A stretch of 64,000 bases of DNA from Nonomuraea endophytica (lineage in GTDB: Bacteria > Actinomycetota > Actinomycetes > Streptosporangiales > Streptosporangiaceae), in the NCBI RefSeq assembly GCF_014203235.1, contig NZ_JACHIN010000014.1, forward strand, positions 186,001 through 250,000, written 5' to 3'. Shown here one piece after another: positions 13,872 to 23,083 of the stretch. The position numbers were made by a program, and so were the translations under genes. Every line of letters begins with the position of its first letter. The stretch's first letter is position 1. Below the pieces are notes generated by a model, which ran no database searches, was not told where the DNA came from, and saw only the letters and a list, made by a program, of their open reading frames with translations.

Positions 13872-16531
13872 AGGCTGCGGCGCAGCGTGCTCGCGTGCTC
13901 CAGGTAGTCGTTGGCGAGAAGGGTGCGTCCGGCCGAGCGGTGCAGCTCGCCGAGCATCTCGGTGGTCTGGGCCTCGCCGCTGCGGTCGCCGAGCTCCTGG
14001 AAGACCTCCAGGGAACGTTCGAGACCGGCGGAGGCCGGCGCCCATTCGCCGCGTGCCACCTGGAGCCCCGCGAGGCTCTGCATGGCGTACGCGCCGCAGT
14101 GCCGGTCGCCGAGTGATTCGAAGATGTCGAGGGCGTGCCGGTGGAAGGAGACGGCCTGCTGAAGCCGGCCGATCTGCAGGCTGACGCAGCCTTCCCGGTG
14201 GGAGTCGCCGAGTTCCTGGGCCAGCCGCATGGCCTGCTTGAGCCATTTGCCCGCCTGGGCGAGGTCGCCGTTCCTGAGGCAGAGGCGGCCGATGGCCTGG
14301 CGGACGAAGGCCTCGCCGTTCTGGTCGCCCGCGGCCAGGAACATCGCCAGTGCTCGCCGGTAATGGCCGAGCGCCTTGGCCACGTCGCCGCGGAACTGCC
14401 GGACCGCGCCGAGCCCGCACAGCGTGGTGGCCTCGGCCCTGGTGTCGCCGAGTTCGCGGAAGATGCGGCGGGCGCGGCTGAACTGGCCGGCGGACTCCTC
14501 GTATCTGTCCTGGTAGAGGCTGACCTGGGCGAGGCCTCTGAGCATGGCGGCCTCGCCGTACCTGTCACCTGAGGAGCGGGCGGCGTCGAGGGCGAGCGCG
14601 TGCGTGCGGGACCAGGCGTCGAAGTGGCAGTGCAGGTCGAAGTAGGGGACCATCGCGGCGGCCAGCCCCCACGCCGACGCGGCCAGACCGGCTTCGGCGG
14701 CCACGCGCACGGCGCCGACCAGGGTGTCGTGCTCGGCCTCGAACCAGCCGGTGGGGTCGGCGGTCAGCCGGTCGAGCGTGCGGGCGGGCAGCCGCCAGCG
14801 CGGCGCCCGGTCGGAGGTGAGGCTGAAGACGACGGTGGGCAGGCGGGTCATGGCGTGCTCGGTGGTGGCCGTCCACGCCGCCAGCACGCGGCCGAGGGCG
14901 TCGGGGTCGGCGTGCCGTTCGAGGGCGTGGGCGCCGATGAGGCCGGGCACCACGTAGCGCGGCTGGCCGACGGGGTCGGTGCCGACGAGCCTGAGCAGGT
15001 TGGCGTCGACGAGCAGGTCGGTCACGTCGTCGGCGCGCGGGCGGTCGAGCACGGCGCCGACCACCCAGCCGGGCTGCGCCTGGCCGCCGAGCAGGCCGAG
15101 CGTGCCGAGCGTGCGCGCCGCCTCGTCGGGCAGCGCCGCGTAGCTGCGGTCGAGGCTGGCGCGCACCTCCTTCAGCTCGCCGAGCAGGTCCTCTTCAAGC
15201 CGTTCCTTCAGTACGGCCAGCGACCACCCCGGCCGGGCGGCCAGCCGGGCCCCCGCGCTGCGCACGGCCAGCGGCGACCCGCCGCAGGCGGCCACGATCG
15301 CCCGGGCGGACTGCGGTTCCCTGGCCACCCGGTCGGCGCCGGCGATCCGGCCGAGCAGGCGCAGCGCGTCAGCGGGCGGCAGCTCGCCCAGGTCGAGCTG
15401 GAGGGCGCCGGGCAGTTCGGTGATCTTCCTGCGGCTGGTGACGATCACCGCGCAGCCGTTGCCGGGCAGCAGCGGCCGGATCTGGTCCGCGCCGTCGGCG
15501 TCGTCGAGCAGGATGAGCATCGGCCGCTCGGCCAGCACCGTGCGCAGCAGCGCCGACCGCTCGTGCGCCGTGGGCGGCGGCGTGTCCACCCCCAGCGCCC
15601 GCAGCGCCTCGGCGAGCAGTTCGCCGGGTTCTCGTCCGGCCAGATCCAGATAGAGCTGCCCGGCGGGATAGCGCTCGCGCAGCGCGTGCCCGGCATGTAC
15701 GGCCAGCGCCGTCTTGCCCGCCCCCGGCGGCCCCGACACGATCGCCACCCCGAACGGCGCCGCCAGGCTCGCCAGCGGCTCGGCCCGCCCGGTGAAGTCC
15801 GGCGTGTCGGGCGGCAGTTGCCTGGGCACGACCGGCGCGCCCTCGTCGGCCAAGATCGTCTCGTAGGCCCGGCGCAGGTCGGCACCGGGTTCGACGCCGA
15901 GTTCGTCGACGAGCTGGGCCCGGATGAGGCCGTAGGCCCTGAGCGCCTCGGCCTTCCTGCCGCCGCGGTGCAGAGTCAGCAGGAGTTGCTGCCACAGGTC
16001 CTCGCGGTAGGGGTGCTCGGCGATCAGGCTTCTCAGCAGGGCGATGGCGCCGGCCTGGTCGCCGCCTTCGAGGTGGTTCGCGATCAGGTTCTCGGCGGCG
16101 CGGAGCCGTACCTCCAGAAGGGGTTCGAGGCGGCGGTCCCAGAGCGGGCTGCCGGGCAGGTCGGCGAGCGGCGCGCCGCGCCAGAGCGCGAGCGCGCCGG
16201 CGAAGTCGCCGCGGGTCACCAGGTCCTCGAACACGAGCAGGTCGAGCGCGTCGCCGGGCACGTCGATGGCGTAGCCGCTGCCGTCGCCGCGCAGGTGGCC
16301 GCCGCCGAGGTCGGTGCGTAAGGAGCTGACGTAGGTGCGGATGTTGGCCTGGGCCGAGCGCGGCGGCCGCTCCGGCCAGAGGATCTCGACGAGTTGGTCG
16401 GCGCCCACCACGTGTCCCGCGTTCAGCAGGAGGGTGGCGAGCAGCATGCGGGGTTTCTTGCCGGAGACCCGCACGGGGTCGCCGGCGGACCTGACTTCCA
16501 ACGGTCCGAGCACATGAAAAGTGACCGACAT
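13868..16531 (-). CDS. AfsR/SARP-type regulator with BTAD, NB-ARC and TPR domains
   Basis: 887 residues in the AfsR arrangement. An OmpR-like winged helix comes first (residues 1-90, FHVLGPLEVRSAGDPVRVSG). A BTAD helical domain follows (about 95-245). The STAND ATPase has Walker A GPPGAGKTALAV and Walker B MLILLDDAD. The C-terminal ~300 residues are tetratricopeptide repeats (FRELGDTRAEATTLCGLGAV). Such proteins bind direct repeats near promoters and activate secondary metabolism or development. ATG 16531 is chosen because the winged helix starts there, with GGGAG 11 nt upstream; the open frame continues 143 codons further without domain homology. It is divergent from the cell-wall hydrolase pair, with 118 bp between starts, and could control them. 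Confidence 0.9.
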   Translation of the reverse strand: MSVTFHVLGPLEVRSAGDPVRVSGKKPRMLLATLLLNAGHVVGADQLVEILWPERPPRSAQANIRTYVSSLRTDLGGGHLRGDGSGYAIDVPGDALDLLVFEDLVTRGDFAGALALWRGAPLADLPGSPLWDRRLEPLLEVRLRAAENLIANHLEGGDQAGAIALLRSLIAEHPYREDLWQQLLLTLHRGGRKAEALRAYGLIRAQLVDELGVEPGADLRRAYETILADEGAPVVPRQLPPDTPDFTGRAEPLASLAAPFGVAIVSGPPGAGKTALAVHAGHALRERYPAGQLYLDLAGREPGELLAEALRALGVDTPPPTAHERSALLRTVLAERPMLILLDDADGADQIRPLLPGNGCAVIVTSRRKITELPGALQLDLGELPPADALRLLGRIAGADRVAREPQSARAIVAACGGSPLAVRSAGARLAARPGWSLAVLKERLEEDLLGELKEVRASLDRSYAALPDEAARTLGTLGLLGGQAQPGWVVGAVLDRPRADDVTDLLVDANLLRLVGTDPVGQPRYVVPGLIGAHALERHADPDALGRVLAAWTATTEHAMTRLPTVVFSLTSDRAPRWRLPARTLDRLTADPTGWFEAEHDTLVGAVRVAAEAGLAASAWGLAAAMVPYFDLHCHFDAWSRTHALALDAARSSGDRYGEAAMLRGLAQVSLYQDRYEESAGQFSRARRIFRELGDTRAEATTLCGLGAVRQFRGDVAKALGHYRRALAMFLAAGDQNGEAFVRQAIGRLCLRNGDLAQAGKWLKQAMRLAQELGDSHREGCVSLQIGRLQQAVSFHRHALDIFESLGDRHCGAYAMQSLAGLQVARGEWAPASAGLERSLEVFQELGDRSGEAQTTEMLGELHRSAGRTLLANDYLEHASTLRRSL

Positions 16532-16649
16532 GACCGCATCCGCTCCCTTATGGAGACCTGACAGCCCTTTGTATCTGTTCTGGACGTTTCTTGTGCGGCT
16601 TATGCACACCCTGGTCTCAGAGATCCCAGAACCCCCCGAGAGGATCATC

Positions 16650-17573
16650 ATGAAGCTCAGAGGAGCAGTGGTCGCAGGCGTCACCCTCTTACTCAGCCTC
16701 GGCGCGATGCTGACCACGGGGTCAGTCGCGTCGGCCGACCCGGAGCCGTTCTCCGCGGAAGCGGAGATCCTTGCCACCAACTTCCAGCTGCCGTTCCCCT
16801 GTGGACAGAGCTGGACGGGCAACTCCAGCGCCAGCAGCGCCCACCAGTCGTGGGAGATCGATTTCAACCGCGGCAGCACCGCCGACGCCGACCTCGGCGA
16901 CCCCGTGGTCGCCGCCGCGTCCGGCACCGTGGTGATCTCGGCGCACCAGGGCTCCACCAACGGTTACGGCAACCTGGTCAAGATCGACCATGGCAGCGGC
17001 TGGACCACCTACTACGCCCACCTGAACGTCCGCTCGGTCAGCGCGGGCCAGGCCGTCTCCCAGGGCCAGCAGATCGGCACCGTGGGCAAGACGAGCAAGC
17101 CGGGCAACAACATCAGCCCCCACCTCCACTACGAGGTACGGCAGGGCGAAGGCTACCCGGGCAACATCCGCAAGGCCGTCTTCAACGGCACCACCTTCGG
17201 CTACCCGGTCCAGACGCTGACCTCCAGGAACTGCGGCGGGTCCAGCAACCCGTACACCCCCGAGCAGGTCTGCGGCGCCGGCTACGGCGTCGTCGACTCG
17301 GCCGCCCTCGGCACCAGCGGCACCGTCTACCTGCTCTACAACAACTCCAACGGCAACAACTGCGTGGTCACGCTGAAGAAGACCTCGCTCGGCACCGCCT
17401 CCGCGGTGGCGGCCTATCTGGAAGTCCAAGGAAGCGCACGGATAACCGATTCGGGCAACTTCAGCTACTACGCGGGCCCGGTCAGGGCAGCGGCGCCCGG
17501 CAAGTGCGTCAAGTGGGGCGGCAAGGCGGGAACGGCCGTGTACGACTCTCCCTTCGAGCATTGTGGATCATGA
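16650..17573 (+). CDS. Secreted M23 (LytM-type) peptidase with C-terminal 4-Cys domain
   Basis: A zinc endopeptidase cutting peptidoglycan cross-bridges. Residues 1-30 are a signal peptide (hydrophobic AVVAGVTLLLSLGAMLTTG, cleavage near ASA). The LytM domain runs from about 45 to 190, with zinc ligands in HQSWEIDFNRG (H, D) and SPHLHYEV (the HxH pair), and GDPVVAAASGTVV. The last ~105 residues form a separate domain with four conserved Cys (VCGAGYG, NNCVV, GKCVKWG, FEHCG). It is nearly duplicated at the end of the next protein. The ATG is preceded by GAGAGG 5 nt upstream. The stop overlaps the amidase start (ATGA), so the two hydrolases are made together. Confidence 0.9.
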   Translation: MKLRGAVVAGVTLLLSLGAMLTTGSVASADPEPFSAEAEILATNFQLPFPCGQSWTGNSSASSAHQSWEIDFNRGSTADADLGDPVVAAASGTVVISAHQGSTNGYGNLVKIDHGSGWTTYYAHLNVRSVSAGQAVSQGQQIGTVGKTSKPGNNISPHLHYEVRQGEGYPGNIRKAVFNGTTFGYPVQTLTSRNCGGSSNPYTPEQVCGAGYGVVDSAALGTSGTVYLLYNNSNGNNCVVTLKKTSLGTASAVAAYLEVQGSARITDSGNFSYYAGPVRAAAPGKCVKWGGKAGTAVYDSPFEHCGS

Positions 17574-18931
17574 AACTGAGAATCCTCTTGCTGGCCGGAC
17601 TGCTCGTGATGTCCGGCCAGCAGGCCGCAACGGCCTCCGCTGAATCCAGCCCGCTCGCCGACGCCTTCGACCGGGCGGCCAGCGGCTACGACGTCCCCCG
17701 CGACCTCCTGGCCGCGCTCGCCTACGCCGAAACCCACCTCGACGGCCACCGGGGCGAGCCGAGCGCCAGCGGCGGATACGGCCTGATGCACCTGGTTCCG
17801 AAGGCTCTGGAGGAGGCGGCCAAGCTCACCTCCACCCCGGCCGACCGGCTCAGGACCGACGACGCGGCGAACGTGCTCGGCGGCGCCGCCGTACTGCGGG
17901 CCAAGGCGGACGCGCTCGGCATGGACGCGAGCGCCCGCAAGGACCCGGCGCGGTGGTACGCGGCGATCGGCGCGTACGGCGGCGCGAAGAGCACCGCCAA
18001 CATCTACGCCGACGCCGTCTACGAGGCGCTGTCCAGCGGCTTCCAGGCCAAGGGCGTAAGCGTCAAGCCGCAGCCGGTGCAGCCGGAGCGCGGCGAGGAC
18101 TACACGCCGTTCGCCGCCGCGGCGGTCGACTACCCCGGCGCGCTGTGGTCGGCGGCCAGCACCTCCAACTACACGGCCGCCAACCGTCCGTCCAGCGCGG
18201 CGATCAACAAGATCGTCATCCACGTCGCGCAGGGCTCCTACGCCGGGACGATCTCCTGGTTCAAGAACCCGGCGGCCAAGGTCTCCTCCCACTACGTGGT
18301 CCGCTCGTCCGACGGGCAGATCACCCAGATGGTGCGCGAGAAGGACGTCGCCTGGCACGTCAAGGGCGCCAACACCAACAGCGTCGGCATCGAGCACGAG
18401 GGCTACATCAGCGACGCCTCGTGGTTCACCGACCAGATGTACCGCGCGTCGGCGGCGCTGACCCGCAACATCGCCGACCGCTACGGCATCGCGAAGACCC
18501 GCTCGAACATCGTGGGCCACGTCGAGGTGCCCGGCAACGACCACACCGACCCGGGCCCGAACTGGGACTGGAACAAGTACATGAGCTACGTGACCGGCGG
18601 CAGCGGCAACCCGCACACGCCCGAGTCGGTCTGCGGCAGCGGCTTCAAGATCATCGACTCGCAGTCGCTCGGCAGCGCCGGGACGGTCTACCTGCTGTAC
18701 AACCCGGCCAACGGCAACAACTGCGTGGTCACGATCAAGCACACGTCGCTGGGCACGGCCACCGCGACCAGCGCCTTCCTCGAGGTCCAGGGCAGCCCCA
18801 GGACCACCGACTCCGGCAACTTCGCCTACTACGCCGGACCGGTCAGAGCGGCCGCACCGGACAAGTGCGTCAGGTGGGGAGGGTCCGCGGGCAGCTCCAC
18901 TTACACGAGCCCGTTCGAACACTGCGGCTAA
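17570..18931 (+). CDS. Secreted peptidoglycan hydrolase: transglycosylase-like + Amidase_2 + 4-Cys domain
   Basis: 453 residues. A signal peptide spans 1-24 (LLLAGLLVMSGQQAATASA). Residues ~30-150 resemble a lytic transglycosylase: LLAALAYAETHLDGHRGEPS has the catalytic-type Glu and ASGGYGLMHL matches the GxxGLMQ motif. Residues ~205-345 are an N-acetylmuramoyl-L-alanine amidase (Amidase_2/PGRP): KIVIHVAQGSYAGTISWF, SSHYVVRSSDGQITQMV, and zinc ligands in GHVEVPGNDHTDPGP. The final ~105 residues repeat the 4-Cys domain of the M23 partner (VCGSGFK, NNCVV, DKCVRWG, FEHCG). It could cleave both glycan and stem peptide. ATG overlaps the M23 stop. Confidence 0.9.
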   Translation: MKLRILLLAGLLVMSGQQAATASAESSPLADAFDRAASGYDVPRDLLAALAYAETHLDGHRGEPSASGGYGLMHLVPKALEEAAKLTSTPADRLRTDDAANVLGGAAVLRAKADALGMDASARKDPARWYAAIGAYGGAKSTANIYADAVYEALSSGFQAKGVSVKPQPVQPERGEDYTPFAAAAVDYPGALWSAASTSNYTAANRPSSAAINKIVIHVAQGSYAGTISWFKNPAAKVSSHYVVRSSDGQITQMVREKDVAWHVKGANTNSVGIEHEGYISDASWFTDQMYRASAALTRNIADRYGIAKTRSNIVGHVEVPGNDHTDPGPNWDWNKYMSYVTGGSGNPHTPESVCGSGFKIIDSQSLGSAGTVYLLYNPANGNNCVVTIKHTSLGTATATSAFLEVQGSPRTTDSGNFAYYAGPVRAAAPDKCVRWGGSAGSSTYTSPFEHCG

Positions 18932-18944
18932 CAGCCCCCTTTAG

Positions 18945-18978
18945 GGAGCGCGGCGCGATCAAGCGCCGCGCTCCTTCT
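18945..18978 (+). terminator. Rho-independent terminator of the hydrolase pair
   Basis: A perfect 12-bp GC stem (GGAGCGCGGCGC with GCGCCGCGCTCC) and a 6-nt loop lie 14 nt after the amidase stop, followed by TTCT. It may also serve the convergent ligase gene. Confidence 0.85.
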
Positions 18979-19007
18979 ACGCGCGGCCCTTCCATATGCG
19001 GGCCTTT

Positions 19008-20540
19008 CTATGTGCCGGCCACGTTTCTCGCCCAGGTGTAGTCGGGCTGACCGGCCGGACTCCGGTGGATCTCGCTGACCAGCCGCAACACGCCAGGCAC
19101 CGCGTGCGCGTCCAGCCTCCCCGCGCAGTGCGCGGCCAGTTCCGCCAGCGACAGCGGCGCGACCGGAGCCACCACAGCGGTCACCCGGCCTTCAGGACCA
19201 CCGACCACCACCGCGTCGTACACCGCCGGATGCGCCCGCACCGCCGCCTCCACCTCCTCGGCACGCACCTCCCCGCCGCCGGTGCGGATCACGTTGGCCA
19301 CGCGGCCGAGCAGGGTGACGCTCCCGTCGTCCTCGACCCTGGCCAGGTCGCCCGGCACCGCCCACCTGCGGCCCCGGGCGTCGCACGGGAAGTCCGCGCC
19401 GTTCCAGTAGCCGCGCGCGACCCGCCCGGTCCTGCCCAGCACACCCTCCTCGCCGGGCGCGGCGAGCTCAAACCCATCAGCCAGTACGGCAGCGCCGTCC
19501 GCCAGCCCGAACCCCGCCCCAGAACCATCCGCCGGACCGAACCCTGCGCCGGCGCCATCCGCCGGCCCGAACCCGGCGCCCATCGCCTGACAGGCCAGAC
19601 CGGACTCGGCGGCGCCCAGCGCGTCCACGACCGCCGCGAGACCGGGAACGGCCGCCAGCAACCCCGCCTTGGTCTCCCCCGACATGGCCGCCGCCCCCGT
19701 CACCACCGCCATGAGCCCGGCCAGTTCCCCCGGCTTCACCGCAGCCAGCAGCGGCCTGGCCATCGCGTCACCGGTCAGCACCACGACCTGGGCCCGCTCG
19801 GCCTCGGCCAGCCGTACGACCGCGCGAGGGTCGAAGCCGCGCCCGGTCCACAGGATGAGCGTGCCGCCCGTGGTGTGACAGGTCCAGCCGAGCCACTGCC
19901 CGGCGGCCTGGGCGAGCGGCGCGCAGACCAGCATCCGCAGCCCGGCTCCGGCCGCCGCGTTCTCCGCGACCTGCTCCGCCGAGGCCACCGGCTCGCTCAC
20001 GAACGAACCCATCGCGGCGAAGAACACGTCCTCGTGCCGCCAGAGCACGCCCTTCGGGCGGCCGGTCGTGCCGGCGGTGTAGATCAGGTAGTGGTCGTCG
20101 CCGGAGCGCTCCTGGGGCTCCGGCAGACTCCGGGGAAGAGCAACCGCCCTCTCGTACGGCGGGCCGTACGAGATCGTGTTCGTGAACCACGGCACCCGCG
20201 CCAGCAGACCCGCCTCGCCCACGAGCGCGGCGCACCCGGAGTCGCGCAGCACGTGGGTGAGGTCGTCCTCGCGGCAGCGGTGGTCGAGGTTCACCGGCAC
20301 CGCGCGCAGCTTGAAGCAGGCCAGTTCGCTCTCCTTCCACTCGGCCCTGTTGCGCGCGAGAATGCCCACCCTGTCGCCCCGCCCGACCCGCATCCCGCTG
20401 AGGTGGCAGGCGAACCTGGTGGCGCGTTCGTCCAGCTCGCGGTAGGTGAGGCGGCGCTCACCCGCGACCAGCGCCGTCCGGCTGGGCACCGCCCGCGCCA
20501 CGCTCTCGAACAGGTCGGCCAGGTTGAAAGTGCGGCTCAC
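19008..20540 (-). CDS. AMP-binding acyl-CoA ligase-like protein, catalytic Lys replaced by Gln
   Basis: 510 residues of the ANL superfamily (acyl-CoA synthetases). The P-loop YTAGTTGRPKG is intact, as are WAVPGDLARVEDDG and the hinge GRVANVIRTGGGEVRAEEVE. The C-terminal motif reads HRSPAGQPDYTWA, where fatty-acyl ligases have SPSGKxDY. The invariant adenylation lysine is thus Gln (codon CAG, one base from AAG). Between the GAAESG motif and the hinge lies an inserted tandem repeat GAGFGPADGAGAGFGPADG. Both features suggest a protein impaired in adenylation or with changed function. GTG start, no Shine-Dalgarno. It lies 43 nt after the FKBP gene on the same strand. Confidence 0.85.
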   Translation of the reverse strand: MSRTFNLADLFESVARAVPSRTALVAGERRLTYRELDERATRFACHLSGMRVGRGDRVGILARNRAEWKESELACFKLRAVPVNLDHRCREDDLTHVLRDSGCAALVGEAGLLARVPWFTNTISYGPPYERAVALPRSLPEPQERSGDDHYLIYTAGTTGRPKGVLWRHEDVFFAAMGSFVSEPVASAEQVAENAAAGAGLRMLVCAPLAQAAGQWLGWTCHTTGGTLILWTGRGFDPRAVVRLAEAERAQVVVLTGDAMARPLLAAVKPGELAGLMAVVTGAAAMSGETKAGLLAAVPGLAAVVDALGAAESGLACQAMGAGFGPADGAGAGFGPADGSGAGFGLADGAAVLADGFELAAPGEEGVLGRTGRVARGYWNGADFPCDARGRRWAVPGDLARVEDDGSVTLLGRVANVIRTGGGEVRAEEVEAAVRAHPAVYDAVVVGGPEGRVTAVVAPVAPLSLAELAAHCAGRLDAHAVPGVLRLVSEIHRSPAGQPDYTWARNVAGT

Positions 20541-20583
20541 CGGTCAAGGTTGCGCAGCCCTCACCACCTGTTGTCCAGACCTG

Positions 20584-21405
20584 TCAGAAGGTGTCGATGA
20601 TGTCCACGACGTAAAGGAGCGGTCCACCGCCCGGGACGCCGATGCCACCCGTGGTCGTGAACCCTTTGACGGCCGGGACGATCATCGCCACCCGGCTGCC
20701 GACGGCCTTACCGGTCAGCGCCTCGACCCAGCCGGGCGGCACCGCCCCGGGCACCAGCGTGAAGCCACGCGGCCCGCCGCGCCGGCGAGAGGAGTCGAAG
20801 ACCGTGCGCGCCGGCCACCGGGCGCCGACATACTGCACCACGACCTTGGCCCCCGCCTTGACCACAGGCCCGGACCCGTCGATGAGCGTCCGCGATGGCC
20901 CAGGCGCCCGAAGATCCGCCGGAAGCGCGGGCAGCCCCTCCCCGAGCAGCCGAGCATCGGCCGGATACCCACCAAGAATGTCGAACACCGCCACCAGCGT
21001 CTCCCCCGGTCCGACACCCGGCGGCGCCCCACCGCCCGCCGGCCCGACCAGCATCACCCGGCTGCCCGCCGCGTGCCCGGCCAGGGCCTCACGCCAGGCG
21101 TAAGGCACCTGCCCGTCGCCGAGCACCACGGTGGCGGGCTGGCGGGTGTCATAGGTGTTCATGTACGGCTTGTTGCCCTCCCACCGGCGTACCTCGACAT
21201 CGGTGACCACCACGTCGCCCTCCTGCGTCACCCGCCCGCCGCCCTCCCAGAGCACGGTGACCCGAGGCTCCCGACCCGGGGCCTCAGTGGGCAGGCTGAT
21301 AACGGGCTTGGTCCCAAAGGCCCCGGACACCCGCGGGGTGGCCGTGGCGGTGGCGAGCCCGCAGGAGGCGACGAGCAGGATCGCGGCAAAACAGATCAGT
21401 CGCAC
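20584..21405 (-). CDS. FKBP-type peptidyl-prolyl isomerase lipoprotein, two domains
   Basis: 273 residues from the GTG at 21405. The N-terminus RLICFAAILLVASCG is a lipoprotein signal with lipobox VASC, so the protein is exported and membrane-anchored. Two FKBP-like segments follow. The first (about 60-140) contains VVLGDGQVPYAWREALAGH. The second (about 165-273) contains VVVQYVGARWPARTVFDSS, VPPGWVEALTGKAVGSRVAM and VVDIIDTF. The second is a fuller match to the family. The likely role is folding of secreted proteins. The open frame extends 130 codons upstream but into the divergent DUF2293 gene, so the lipobox start is preferred. Confidence 0.85.
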   Translation of the reverse strand: MRLICFAAILLVASCGLATATATPRVSGAFGTKPVISLPTEAPGREPRVTVLWEGGGRVTQEGDVVVTDVEVRRWEGNKPYMNTYDTRQPATVVLGDGQVPYAWREALAGHAAGSRVMLVGPAGGGAPPGVGPGETLVAVFDILGGYPADARLLGEGLPALPADLRAPGPSRTLIDGSGPVVKAGAKVVVQYVGARWPARTVFDSSRRRGGPRGFTLVPGAVPPGWVEALTGKAVGSRVAMIVPAVKGFTTTGGIGVPGGGPLLYVVDIIDTF

Positions 21406-21499
21406 ACTTCGCTTCTTTGCCGCGATCACTCCAAGGGATTGGCATCTACCCCCAAAACCACACGGCCGATGCCCTCTCAAGATGCGGCATGCTGGGTGG

Positions 21500-22537
21500 G
21501 TGAGCAGGCCCAACCTCGCGCGGCGGGTGGCGGAAACGGCCGAGATCGCGCTGACCCACCGCAAATACGTCACCTTCGTCGACGTCGTCACCGGCCTGCG
21601 CTGGCTGCACACGCGACATGTAGACACCTGGCGCCAGGGACGAGCAGCCACACTGGCAGACCTGGCCGCGGTGGACGACGACCGCCTGCTGGACGCCGCC
21701 GCGCACCTGCGCGAATGGGCACTGGGCAAGGGGCTGCTGCCGGTGGCGACGCCGTACGTGTCGAGCAGCCGCGACCGCCGCGACCTGCGCTTCACCAGAG
21801 AAGGCGACCAGGAGCCCTACAGAACCCACTGGCTCTCCCCCGACCTGAGCGAAGCCCGAGTCAAGCAGATCACCGAACGCCAAGCCAAAGCCCCGGACTT
21901 GGTGGCGATCCGCCCAGTCGACCCCTGGACCTGCGCCGAATGCGGCGACACCGGCGACTACTTGATCATGGAAGAAGACCGCCCCCACTGCCTGACCTGC
22001 ACCGACCTGGACCACCTGGTACTTCTACCCGCAGGCAACGCCACCCTGAGCCGAAGAGCGAAAAAGGAAAGCGGCCTGTCAGCCCTGGTGGTCGAATACA
22101 ACCGCAGACGCAAGATCTACCAGCGAGTGGGCGTGCTGGTAGAGGAATCAGCACTGGCCCAGGCCGAGGAATCCTGCCTGGCAGACGAGGAAGTACGGCT
22201 CCGCCGCCGCGACCGCGACCGCGTCAGGCGAGAAGAGCAGGACGTCGAGTACCAGACAAGAATGGCCGCCGAAATAGCCCGCCTCTTCCCAGGTTGCCCA
22301 CCCGAACGAGCAAGAGAAATCGCCGAACACGCCGGCCAACGCGGCAGCGGCCGAGTAGGCCGCTCAGCAGCAGCCAGAGCCCTGGACGAAACCGCGATCA
22401 CCCTGGCCGTGGTGGCCTCAATCCGCCACCAGGACACCGACTACGACCAGTTGCTCATGTCCGGCGTCCCCCGAAAAGAAGCCCGAGACCAAATCCGAGA
22501 CGCCATAGCCACCAAATTGGCCAGCTTCCGCCCCTAA
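21500..22537 (+). CDS. DUF2293 domain-containing protein with zinc-ribbon-like Cys pairs
   Basis: 345 residues. A central CAECGDTGDYL...HCLTC pair looks like a small zinc ribbon. A charged coiled-coil segment (ARVKQ..., then RLRRRDRDRVRREEQDVEY) precedes the C-terminal ~90 residues (RMAAEIARLFPGCPPERAREI, then SVRH-like VVASIRHQDTDYDQLL), which match DUF2293 as I recall it. Function is unknown; the composition suggests nucleic-acid contact. GTG 21500 is chosen (GGGTGG just upstream); ATG 21482 is in frame and possible. Divergent from the FKBP gene. Confidence 0.8.
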   Translation: MSRPNLARRVAETAEIALTHRKYVTFVDVVTGLRWLHTRHVDTWRQGRAATLADLAAVDDDRLLDAAAHLREWALGKGLLPVATPYVSSSRDRRDLRFTREGDQEPYRTHWLSPDLSEARVKQITERQAKAPDLVAIRPVDPWTCAECGDTGDYLIMEEDRPHCLTCTDLDHLVLLPAGNATLSRRAKKESGLSALVVEYNRRRKIYQRVGVLVEESALAQAEESCLADEEVRLRRRDRDRVRREEQDVEYQTRMAAEIARLFPGCPPERAREIAEHAGQRGSGRVGRSAAARALDETAITLAVVASIRHQDTDYDQLLMSGVPRKEARDQIRDAIATKLASFRP

Positions 22538-23083
22538 AGGCATGGTGGTCGCACCGCTCCCGCGTCCCCCCAAAAAGACTTCGCTCCGCTCAGACGCCCC
22601 TCCGGCCCCACCCCTTGCCCAGTTGGAGCACCAACCAGCTGACACCCACCCCGCGCAAAGGAACTCGCTCCGCTCGCCCGCCCACCCAGGGGCAAGCCCA
22701 GGCATGACCAGCGGCGCACCGCATGGTCGAACCGTCAAAGGCCGAGCGCTTGAGATCCCCAAGAATGCCTGCCCGTCAGGCAAGAAGGGGGCTGCGGTGG
22801 ACAAGAGCCGGCTACCTCGATGCGCAGGTCCCCTGAGTTGGAACGGATGCGCTGCGAGCGCCACCGCACTCTGACCCGCCTCAGTGCTACCGCCACCGAA
22901 ACGCCTGCGCGAACGCCGCTCCGTCCGCGGCCTCTGCAATCGGCCGACTCGCCCGTGATTTCCACTCACGCACGCACCCTCCACGGCCGAAGTCCGGGCG
23001 TGGGCACTCACTCAAGGGTCTCCGGCGCCTCATGGGGCGCGAACCCGGCCTGAGATCTCAGGAGCCCTGCGGTCCCGCCCACA
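22538..23083. other. 546-bp gap without a recognisable gene
   Basis: Open frames here give only low-complexity or shadow translations. TCGCTCCGCTC occurs twice (near 22571 and 22666). A 14-bp perfect palindrome CCTGAGATCTCAGG at 23049-23062 lies just beyond the PIN-like gene's stop. No RNA gene was recognised. Confidence 0.6.

Noticed and set aside
14600..16321. 573-residue frame antisense to the AfsR-like gene
   Set aside because: Shadow; no family resemblance, while the minus strand has winged-helix, BTAD and P-loop motifs.
22538..23083. Possible tRNA gene in the gap before the PIN-like gene
   Set aside because: Loose GTTCGA-like strings occur but no cloverleaf with anticodon arm and matching acceptor stem could be built.
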